Origin: Aphelocoma coerulescens
Taxonomy: Eukaryota > Chordata > Aves > Passeriformes > Corvidae
Direction of reading: 5' to 3'
Assembly: GCF_041296385.1 (NCBI RefSeq)
Contig: NC_091014.1
Span: 67,092,578-67,156,577, forward strand
Length of the DNA stretch: 64,000 bases
A program made the translations under genes and the position numbers. Position 1 is the stretch's first letter, and each line of letters begins with the position of its first letter. The notes under the pieces were generated by a model. It was not told the DNA's origin and did no database searches. It saw only the letters and a list, made by a program, of their open reading frames with translations. Of the stretch, positions 1-11,200 are shown one piece after another.

Positions 1-146
1 GGGATTGGAAGGGAACTTAAGGATCATCGGGTTCCAACCCCCTGCCATGGGCAGGGACATCTTCCTCTATCCCAGCTTGCTCCAAGCCCTATCCAGCCTG
101 GCCTGGAACACTTCCAGGGATGGGGCAGCCACAGATTCTCTGAAAA
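1..146 (-). mobile_element. CR1 LINE 3'-end fragment (cut by window edge)
   Basis: The reverse complement reads as the 3' non-coding end of an avian CR1 element: a 'ccatccctggaagtg' block, then a 'gccatgggcagggac' block (plus-strand reading), then the conserved terminal segment ending at the window start. The same blocks recur in about a dozen other copies here. It is 5'-truncated near 146, as is usual for CR1, and lies in NDUFA9 intron 1. Confidence 0.85.
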
Positions 147-2115
147 ATGGAATTTGTAGCAGGCTTACAGTAGTGGTTGGGCATATAACCATAGCTGGTG
201 ATAATTTGTGGCAGGCAGACCTTATAGATTTATGGAACAAGGAAAGATGTTCATCACTAAACACTTTCCAGTGTAATGCAGGCACAACACGTGCATGCTC
301 AAAGGTGGGAGAACATGAAACAGTAATTAGGTATTATTTGTTAGTGTGACAATGATAGCATTATGAAGAGCTTGCCACCAATAATTTTTGCAGAAATAAG
401 GGCAAAAAAGCTACTGAGTAGTTAAAAGATACAATTTTTTTTTAATTTTGTAACTTTCATGTTGTTCTTACATAGGTTGATCTGTGTAATACCTTTTCCA
501 ATGGGTGCTCACAGTGGACTGAAATTTTGTTGCATTTAGGGTTTATATTGTAAGAACTGAAAAGTGTTCCTATCTAAAAGTAATAGAGGCAGTTTTAATT
601 GTATGAATATGACTACTGTGTGTTTTTAATTTTTTTAAATAAACGTTTAGAAAAAGAAATGTAGGTAAGCAAAGTGTTGAGGAGTATGGCTCATTAAATT
701 TTCTCTTCACCACTTCAGCATACCATATACCCTTTTTTTTTTTTTGATACTTGAAGGAATCTTGCTGGTTATAAAGAACCCAAACATTTTTCTGTGACTC
801 TGTGTTTCCTAAAAAATAAATTCAATAGCAAGCCCCTAATTATTAGGAAAGCACAAGAATGGGTGAAGACACTGGAGTGTTTTTTCCTTCTTTCTCGTAG
901 TTGGTCTTGAGCTCTCTGTTTCAGTAATGGAAAGGTCCTTTGAAGACAGAAACCCTGCCCAGTTTAAGCTTGGACCTGTTTTGTAGGAGAGATGCCTTTT
1001 AGGAAGTCACATACCTACCTTTAAGGTACAGAATGTCTTACTTTGTGCTTTTCTATCTGCCAACTGAAGCATGGTTTCCAAGCATGCTATAAAAAATTGA
1101 AAAGTTCGAGTCTAGGTGTTACTCATTTATTTAGGTGGCTGTCAGACTGCTGTTCAGGACAAAATTGGAGATGCAATATCCTTTACCAGTTTGTGGGGTA
1201 TGGAGAGAACAGGGATAGATGGCTTTTGGGTAGAGAAAAACCTCCCTCAGGCACTGAAATCTGGTTGGATTTTCTGGTTTAAGTTCTGTCAGCTGATACA
1301 ACAGAATATAATTTATGCCTCAACATACCCTATCCTTTTGATCTTCTGAACATTGTGGCTGCAGTGTCAGTGCCGCTGTGTAACTGGTAATTCCTAACCA
1401 CATTGGGATAAAACCTTCTTCGGTGTGCAGGTGTTACCTTCCACTATCCCAGGTTGCTCCAAGCCCCATCCAACCTGGCCCTGAACACTTCCAGGGATGG
1501 GGCAGCCACAGCTTCTCTGGGCAACCTGTGCCAGGGCCTCACCACCCTCACAGGGAGGAATTTCTTCCTGAAATCTAAACTAAACCTGCTCTCTGTCAGT
1601 GTGAGGCCATTCCCCCTTGTCCTGTCACCACGTGCTCTTGTATATCAGTATCCTAATGATGTCCTGTTTCCATGGCTCCCAAGCTTTCCTAGCTCCTTGA
1701 GGAAAGGAGCAGCTTTGAGGCAGTATCCCATATATCATGGATCTGGCTCTTTGCATCCCTCCCTATCGCCTCACTCCAGAGCTATGATGCAGGAGAATTG
1801 CTTCCTCTGCTATATTTTATATTTTTACTGACTATTCTTTACTTGCTTCACCTTAAACTCACAGTAAGCTTTACTTGTTTAAGAACTGATAACCTTTGCT
1901 CCTTCCCTCTCTCTGTTTGGTCCTTGACTTCACCAACAGCTTCCCAGGTCTGCTCCCCTCTGATCTCTCCAGACATCTCTGAAACAGCCCATCAGGATTC
2001 TCCACATGGGATATTAGAGAAAAAGGATCTGTGATGAGAAAACCAACATAAGTTGTAAGTTAGCAGTGCTGAATCCCAATTAATGTCCCAAACTCTCTCC
2101 TGTTCTGTGTTGCAG
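147..2115 (+). other. NDUFA9: NDUFA9 intron 1 (partial, 3' part)
   Basis: This AT-rich sequence ends in a pyrimidine tract and TGCAG acceptor immediately before exon 2. It contains one CR1 fragment (about 1430-1640) and a T-rich run near 731-745. No GC-rich exon encoding a start codon and mitochondrial presequence is visible, so exon 1 should lie left of the window. Confidence 0.7.
1430..1640 (-). mobile_element. CR1 LINE 3'-end fragment
   Basis: This carries the standard minus-oriented CR1 blocks, including 'cactatcccaggttgctc', 'gggatggggcagccacag' and 'ctctctgtcagtgtgagg'. The distal terminal segment with the octamer tail is missing on the left side, so both ends are truncated. Confidence 0.9.
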
Positions 2116-2286
2116 GCCATGGGATTTCTGTCCTGACTGCAGCACCGTCAGTGTTGCAGCAGCACCGGCAGGTCCATCACGCCGTGATCCCTCATGGGAG
2201 AAGTGGAAGATCCTCTGTCAGTGGCATTGTGGCCACTGTCTTTGGAGCCACAGGTTTCCTGGGACGATACGTTGTCAACCGCTTAG
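2116..2286 (+). CDS. NDUFA9: NDUFA9 exon 2 (Rossmann NADPH-binding motif)
   Basis: The acceptor TGCAG is followed by two bases that complete a codon begun in exon 1, and the donor is GTAATG. It encodes the end of the presequence region and the first beta-alpha-beta unit with [13 protein letters not shown], where the GxxGxxG glycine loop contacts NADPH. One base of a glycine codon is left for exon 3. Intron 2 (2287-3054, 768 bp) shows no recognised repeat or RNA gene. Confidence 0.95.
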
Positions 2287-5200
2287 GTAATGCTCACCAG
2301 GAGTACTAATTAAAAAAAACTACCAAAAATATTTTTCAACAAAACTAATTAGTCTTTAGGTTGCAGGGTGATGTAGAAGTCTCTGGCATTTTGCATCTTA
2401 AAAGTGTTCTGCAGAATGTTTGGTCTGCTTAAGTTCCAGCATGTGACAAGTAGTAAAATGTGTTTTAATCAAGGAGATTTTTGGAGCTTTTGAAGGTTAA
2501 GGTCATTAAAAGAAGTCCTACTCCTCTGTAGAATGCAAATCTGAGAAGAGCCACAGCATGTATTTGATTCTTCTGGTTTTAGTCTTATTAGGACATTTTA
2601 CTAAAAGGTTTGCAGGAGTTTGGTTTGGATTCTTTAAAATTGCCCTTTTGAATTTAAATTTTGGAAAAATAACCCCTGCTGCTTTTTTTGCCTCCTTCTT
2701 TTTGTGCAACTTAAAAAATGTAAATGTCTTTGCATGGGTTCCATTTTTTAGGTATTGTGCTGTGTTTATAGGACACACCATTCTTGTTGTTGTTCGTTAA
2801 CAAGCTTTGGTATTTTGTCTTACAAGCCTAAATATTAAAGAAAGAATCCTGTTTAAGAATTCCAATTAGGTAGGTTCAAGAAGAACCTTAGTTCTGTTCT
2901 GCTTTTAGCTTTGCAGATACACATTCGAAATACCTATGTCTAATTGTAGTGCTTCCATGCCAGGGGGAAAAAAAGGGAGCTTTGTTTATTTAGAAGTTCA
3001 TCTACTTAAAGTGATGTAGCTGTTTGAAACTTTGGAGTTTTTGTGGCCCTTTAGGTCGCATTGGCTCTCAAGTCATCATCCCCTACCGCTGTGATCAGTA
3101 TGACCTGATGTATCTGCGGCCCATGGGTGACCTGGGACAGCTTCTCTTCATGGTGAGTCTGGCTTGAGGTCAAACACAAACCCCTGGCTATACAAGGCAG
3201 CCTGGTAATCCTTCTCAAAGGCACCACTCCAGCTGTTGTTTAGCCTCTAAATGGGAATGTTGTGAAAGAGCTTGCTTTGATGATGCTTATTTATACATTA
3301 TCTCATCTTGTTCCCATTTGATGCTCTGCTTGCAGGAGTGGGACTGTAGGGACAGAGACTCCATCCGAAGAGCCGTGGAACACAGCAATGTGGTCATTAA
3401 TCTTATTGGAAAGGAATGGGAAACAAAGTAATTTTCCTTTTTTTTTTCTTTTCCTATATATGATAGATTTGCACCAGGTATTGTAGCCATGTTTTACAGC
3501 GTGTGTGTGCAGTGATGCTGCCATTGTTCTTGGCTTCTGTGAAAAAGACAACCCCAAAATTTTGCATATAAAATTTCTTTAAATGGTTAACTCCAGTCCT
3601 GGCTGTGATCTGCTCTGGAAAGGTGCATTCTTTCCACAATTTTCCAGTGTAACACTTTTGTTCTGGCAGAAAATTGAAATGTGCTTCTTTCACACACGTT
3701 GTAGGTGTTCCCTGAGTGCCTTCCTATAGATGACAGAGCCTCACCAATTTCCTGTATTTTTGTTTACATTGACATTTTATTTATATTAAATTAATTTTTA
3801 TGTTGTATTTATATTTACATTATTACAGAAGTAAGATTTCATCCTGTCACTTGGACACAGTGATGAGTTGTAGCCTGCTAGAATAAACCATGATCAAACA
3901 GGACTAGCTAATGGAGAGTGCCTAAGATCATGACTAATAACGTTCCTTGACAGAATTTTAGCACAGACAGTATTAGCCACAGAAGCATTTTTAAATAATG
4001 ATTCCTAAGAATAGTTTCTTTTTGAAATCCCTTTTAAAAATTCCATATGTATTTTTAGGTTAAAAATACCTGTAGCAATCACCTTCTCTGTGTGTGTGTG
4101 TTCATACAGTTATGTCCACTTTATTTAAAGCCTTATGCCAGACAAAAATTTAATTGTAGGATTTGCCTTTATATGGTGCATAATTTTGCTGTTATAGTAG
4201 ACAGAAACAAATGTAGATATCAGTTTCATCTTTGTTCACAAACCTAATGGTTTTGTTGTTTTTTTTAATGACTAGCTATTTGATGTTCAAAATCTCTAGA
4301 CTTGTGTAAAAAGTATGATTTATATAAAAGACAGTTTCTTTTATTATTAAAAGGAAGTGTGAGGACAACAACAGAAAGTTTCATTCTAGGTAAAAATCCC
4401 CATACTTTGTTCTCTGGACAGTTTCAATAGATTCAAACAGACAAGTCTTGGTCTGTGTTTAAAACTTTAGGACATTACAGAGCTTAACCACTGTGTGGCA
4501 CAAATGTTTTAATCACATATTTTATGCATGTGGGTACCAGTGGTGGTGCTGAAACCCTGAGATCAAGTTCTCTGGTTTGTTAAACATGAGGTCAGAGTAA
4601 CCATTGTAATCATCCCAGAGCCTATGAGAAACTTGGGCAGGAGGAAAAGTAAGATGAGGTGGAGAGATCAGTCAAAAAAAGCAAAGCCTGCCATGAAATA
4701 CTTTTGTCCTTGCCTTGTACTCGTGTCCAGGCTCCTCTGTGTGTACTCTGTTGTTTGAAACTCCATGGTTACAGGAGGGATGTTGTTCGTTCTCATGTGT
4801 TTCTGAATCTATTTTGGTGAGCAGAACAGAAGTGATGGTTCCCAGGATCAGATTAGTTATTGAAAGCTCAAAAATAACTTCTTATTTTTAAGGCTTTCTT
4901 TGGACTCCAGTGGGATCTGAAGAGCTGTGGGAGGAGATAAGGACACAGAGAGGGGTGTTTGGATAAGATGTTTGTTACCCAAAGCAAACAGTCCAGATGC
5001 AGGGGTGCTTACAGGGACAATATAATGACATGAGCAGCTATTTCTCTTTCTTGCAGTCTTGGGATAGTTGGAAAGAATTTTGGGACTGTTGCCAGCCTAT
5101 AATGTCAGTTCTGCTTGGAGACAGAGCTTTTGTATTGTTATTGATCAGTTACCAAACTGGTTTACAGTATAACCCTCTAATTTAGGCCTCTTGAATATCA

Positions 5201-8200
5201 TACAGTGAGGGGAGAATTTCTTCTTGCTTCTCCTAGAAGTCCCTTTCATCTCTGAAATCGTTCTAAATGCTCTGACAAATCGTTTTTCCATTTGCATGAG
5301 CACCTCTGTGTTCTCTGGTTTGTTTTTGTCTGCATCCCCTGTGCCAAGCATCTGTCCTGACTTGTGCTGCTCAGAAATGTTGAGCTTCTTTGTAGTGTAA
5401 TTAAGCGTGTCAAATCAAGGCAAATTTTGAACAGTTTTCATAAAAATACAGCTTTGCTCAGAGTTCAAGGTGCAGGAGCACTTCTCTTAATAAAAATGAC
5501 CTGTTTTCACTTCCACTGGGAGTTTTCTATTTGTCACAGACAAGTGGGCAGGAGGACTTTTCCTACTGATTTAATCTTACCAGGTGAAAAAGTAGAGAAG
5601 CTGAAATTGATGATTACAGGTGCGATTTCACTTGCCTCTAATTTTTATGGTATGGAGAGTCCATCATGAAGGGAAATTGTGTTTCTAACAAAGAGTGTCA
5701 GTATAGGTTTTTGATAACACATTTAAGTAATACATAATGATTGCTTGTTGGCTGATTGGCAGCCATTATTGATTGCTCCTAAAGTAACATTTGGGTTTTG
5801 CCTTGCTTTAGAAACTTCAAATTTGAAGATGGATTTGTAACTATTCCTCAAAGTATCGCACAGATAAGTAGGGAAGCTGGTGTGGAAAAATTCATTCATA
5901 TCTCTCACCTGAATGCTCACATGAGGAGTCCTTCCAAATACCTCAGGAACAAAGTAAGTCTGGAATCCACTTCAAAATATTTCCTGAGAATGTACTTTGT
6001 GTTTGATTTGGGTGGGGTTTTTTCACCCCAGCTGGGTCTGTTTGAAGGAAATCAGTGTATGAATTTGCTAAAGACTGTTTTCTGCAGCTGAGAAATGTTC
6101 AGACTTTCTGTGAGACCTTTATCTTAGTACAGCATTTCAAGGATCAAATGGCTTAGATACAAATAACTTTTGTGCTACTGATGGCATCATTGCTTTCAGT
6201 TCTGTAGTCAAGGATGCCTTTTGTTATGAAAGACATCCACTTCTGCTTGATTCAGCATGGATCTAATGAATGTGTTTGTTTTAATTGATAGGCTGTTGGA
6301 GAGGAGGTAGTGAGGGAAGAATTTCCAGGTGCAGTAATTTTGAAGCCCTCTGAGATGTTTGGGAGAGAGGACCGATTTCTCAATCATTATGCAAGTAGGT
6401 ACTCTTGGAATAATAAACTCATGTATGATTTGTGCAACTGCCTGCAGAGAACAGAGAGAAAATGGATTTTCTTCTGAAAAGCAGACAGGTGTGTTTTTAT
6501 CAGGAATGTGTGGGAAACATAGAAACATAATAAATTCTCACCTCTTGGCAGAATTCTTTCTCAATCTAGTTAGATGTTGCTCTTTGTTTTTATTTTTGTA
6601 ATCATTCTGTTTTGAGGGGGAGTGTGTGTACTACTGGGTTATTTAGATTATTCTCACCTGAGGTCTGGTCATCTTGGCCCTCAAAGTAGTTTGTCAAGCA
6701 GGTCAAATGTAAAAATCCTCCTGAATTGCTTTGGGCTCAGAAGCTCCAATAATGTCTGATGGATCACCAACAAAATTGCTACACAGGATAGAGTGGAACC
6801 AGTTTCTGTCTTGCAAAGTTGAGATATGTCTGAGCTAAGTAAACAGCAAATGCAGCTTTCTCCTTGCTGTTAATATAGAAATTAAATGTGTGCAAAAAAA
6901 AATGTTGCTGCAATTGACTGGGAATTCTTCCCAATTCTATTTTTTTTTAAAGTGAAGTCAATTTTCAGAAGAGATCCACACTCAGTGTGGTGTAAAATGT
7001 CTTGGTTATTCTGGTACTGAAAGGATTCCCAGATTTTTGCTTTTTTTCCGTCAGACATGCGCTGGTTTGGTGGTGTGCCTCTGATTGCTCTGGGCAAAAA
7101 AACAGTCAAGCAACCAGTCTATGTAAGTTTTCCTTAAAATCCCAATCCCAAATCCTCAGTGGGTGGATGTGTTGGTTCTGTAAACCACCTCTGAAAGAGG
7201 AGTGTGTGCGTGTATTCCTGTTTTCTCTTGGTCACTGTCTGAATTTGTTCCTCACAGGTGGTTGATGTAGCAAAGGCAATTATTAATGCAATTAAGAATC
7301 CTGATGCAAAAGGAAAAACATATGCCTTGGCTGGGTAGGTCACGTTTTCTGATTCTAATGAACTGTAGTACTTCTTTTTGGTGTCATTTTTTGGCATGCT
7401 GCACAGAACATTTAATTAATTTAATCTTCATCCATGCACACAGTTTGAGCTGCAATAAATTCCACCTCCTTTTTGGGAGGAAAAATGGCTCAAGTTGTTA
7501 TTGTGAGTACTCTGAAAATCCTAGTCTGGGCCCCACTGCATTTCATGTGATGTATGTGCACACAAAGAAATTGGTAGCTTGGGAAACATGCTAGATAGCA
7601 TGGATTTGGGGAAAATTCTGGTAAAGCTGTGTGGAAACCACCTGGAATTAGAATGGGTTAGAGGCAGTTAGAGACTGGATTTACAGGTTGCCCAGAGAAG
7701 CTGGAAGCTGTGGCTGCCCCATCCCTGGAAGTGTCCAAGGCCAGGTTGGATGGGGCTCTGAGCACCCTGAGATAGTGCAAGGTGTCCCTGCCCATGGTAG
7801 GGGTTGGAGTAGATGGTTTTTAAGGTCCCTTCCAACCCAAACCGTTTTGTGATTCTCTGATCTCTCAGAACTTTTCTGGAGAACATGTCAGTTGAAGGCT
7901 CAGTTTTCATGCCTGTAACCTCAGACCTTGGCATCTTGAGATCTTGAGTTTATCAATGCTCAGCAGTGTGGTCTTGTGGTGTCATGGAGCTTTTCAGAAT
8001 GTTTTGGAGTACCAGCAAATTGCCTGGAAAGCCGAGGGAGATACCTGACACCTCAGCCTGAGCTAGATATCTAGAGAACCTAAAATGCCAAGGCAGAATC
8101 TGAACAAGAAAGGGATGGGAATTCCCAATGGTTCATGTTACTCTTAGGTGTGTGAATGGAAGACTGACTGCTTCCTTCTCTCCATCTAGAGGGGGGGAAT

Positions 8201-11200
8201 GCATTTTTTAGGCAATTCACCTTAGCTTCTTGGTCTTGCTTTTAAGTAGAGCAATGTATTCTTGTATCAAGTATACTTTACTTGTATCAAGGAAAGGCAA
8301 GTGAAGCAATTTCCTTGCAGCTATTCCCTACAAGGATGGGATGTCTTATTAGGAAAGCATCCTTACTTCTCCATCTGCTTTCTGGCTTCCAAGGGGGCTT
8401 GTACAAACTCCTGTCTCACTGCTGGAAATCTTGAGTTCAGAGCTGGAGTCAGCATGGAGGAGGCACATTAAGGTGTGCTTTCAAAGCATGCAAAATACAC
8501 TTCCTCCAGTGTGGTTGTGGTGGGTTAGCCCTGGCCAGCAACCAAATGCCCACTGTTCCTTTCTGCCACTTCTCCATGCTTGTCCTCAGCTCCAGGATGG
8601 CTGCAGTCCTTGAGGATAAACCTGCTCCATGTGAGCCACAGGGGAATCTCTGCTGACAAATTATCTGGATTGAAGAAGCGGGCTTTTTGTAAGCCTTGGG
8701 GGTGGAGGGTGTTAAATTGTTTTTTTTCTTCCCTTGCTGCAAATATTGAAGTGTAGCTGAGTGAGGTGTGATGTTTGCTGCTTTCCCTTTCAGCCCTCAC
8801 CGGTACCTCCTGTATGACATGGTTGAGTACATCTACGCCGTTTCCCACCACCCCTTCATTCCTTACCCGCTGCCACGACCTCTCTACCGGTAAGTGGGAC
8901 CCTAAGGCAGGGAGCTCTTGGCAGCACAGAAGCATAAACACCTGTTGCACAGATTATTTACTCTGCCCAGTTGTTATTTAATGTGGTGGGGTTGCAGAAG
9001 TTGCATTTCCTAAGGTACTTGTTAGCCAGTTTTGAGCCTTTAGTTCAGGGACAGACCTGCACATGATGAGCTGGTACATGAAATGCTTGCTTGTAGTGAG
9101 CTTAACATAGCTGTTTATTCCAGAGTCATTTCTCCCTGGTATCTAGGGACAGGTTGAGAGGACACAGCCTCCAGCTGCACCAGGGGAGGCTCAGGTTGGA
9201 CATCAGGAGGAACTTCTTTACAGAAGAGGTGGTTAAACATTGGAATGGGCTGCCCAGGGAGGTGTTTGAAGAAACAACTGGACGTGGCACTCAGTGCTCT
9301 GGTCTGGTTGATGTGGTGGTGATCAGCAGAGGTTGGACTTGATCATACTGGAGGTCTTTTCCAGTCTAAGTGATTCTGTGATTGAATGGTTTTGCTGAGT
9401 CAAGAAGTAGCAAAAGGTCCTAATTTGATAAAATTAGTAGCAAATGGAATGATTTTTAATAATGCCACAGGGAAAATCTGTGTGAATGCTGCTGACTGCA
9501 GGCCCTGACAGATTTTTGTGCACAATCTTAAGGAACTGCTACTGTCAGCTGTCCTTCCAGTCTGGCAAGCACTGCCACCCTGGAAGCAGAGGAGTAGTAA
9601 AAAATGGGTGTGGGCATGGATTGGCTTTCTAGTTCAGTCCTTTGTATGGATTTGAGTCAGTGTTGGAGGTAATTTTGTACTGGGATCTTGGCCTGACAGT
9701 TTGAGCAGTGTGCTTGTGAGCAAGCATTTCTATGTCTGTGATAGGAGAGCAGTGACATCTTTAGAAGATGGTGCTGAATGGGGAGGCAAGAAGGGAAAGG
9801 TGAAGCATCACTTCAGCTGACTACAGTAGGCTGTTCACATGCACTGAGGATAGTAACAGTGCATGAAAAAATCAGTATAATCTGAGCCTAGGCCTGATCC
9901 TAAGGAAATAATCACATCTTTTTGAAGAGCTACCCCAAACAGTAAATGCCCTTTCAGAAGTTGCCCTCAACATGATGGAACTGTGTTATTATTTGGCATC
10001 CTGGTCCTCTTCACTTTTAGTACAATGAAAATTTATAAGCTAAATCAGTCACCAGAGTTAGAACCCTCCTGCCAGTAGGACTCAGCATTGGATCCATTGA
10101 AGTGCTGATGGATAATTCTTAGAACATCCTAAACCGTTGTGGCTGTTCCTGTACTGGCTGTAAGAAGCACCAGGTTATACCATGGCTCAGCTGACCCAGA
10201 GCAGCTTGTTAAAAAAGGTGCTCTGTGAGTGCTTCTTAGTTTTATTCACATTTGCTGCAGTCTATGTTATGCTTTTTTATTTATGGGCTAAACTAAGTGA
10301 TATTTCATCTTTTTGAGAAAAGAATGCACCTAAAAGGCAGATGAGCCTGGTTGTGTTTATGTGCAGTAACTTAGTGACACCTTAATCTGCCAGGTGAGCA
10401 CTTCAGCAAGAGGTTCTACCTGTTCTGTAAAATATTCTGCTCTTGGTCCTGAGACACTGAGCAGGAGCTGTAGCATTATTTTCTTTTCCCTGACAGATTT
10501 CCTTTCTTTCAAGGGAAACTTCATTTCTGAAAACTGCAGCTGTCCTAGTCCTCATCCTTTTTATAGATTGCTCCAGATTCTACTAGCTTGTTTGTATGGC
10601 TGATAACTCACTTAGTTGTCAGCAAGTGTGTTTTCTCCTGGAGGCATTGAATCCAACTTCGTGACTAATAGGATTGCTGCCTACACTGGCAGGGAACAGT
10701 TTGGATGAAAGGCAGGGGCAAGACTGAGTCCTCTGGTGTTTGGGGAATTGGATATGGGGCTTACTTTCCCCACCCACTAACTCTCATTTGTACTTCTAGA
10801 GATCTGCTTCTCCATTCCATCCAAAGTAAAATAGTACAAGATCCAATAATTCAGGAACAGTTAATTACCATAAACACAACTAAGAACTTAGTGGGTGACA
10901 CGTTCAGTGCTTTAATGAGCTCACAGCTTGCAAGAACAGCTTCAGAACAAGCTCTTGCTCACTTGTCTATTAAGTTTGAAGTATTTTTTACCAGATTTTG
11001 TTATCCTCTATGTGTCTGGATAAATGACTGCACTTTGGCAACATTTCTTCTGTTCACAGGTTCATTGCAAGATTCTTTGAGATGAATCCGTTTGAACCGT
11101 GGTTGACACGGGACAAGGTGGATCGGGTAAGTGTGGGACCAGCCAAAAATCCCTCTTGGGAAAGGTTTCATTGTGCCTTTGTAACTCTCACTTGTGGTTT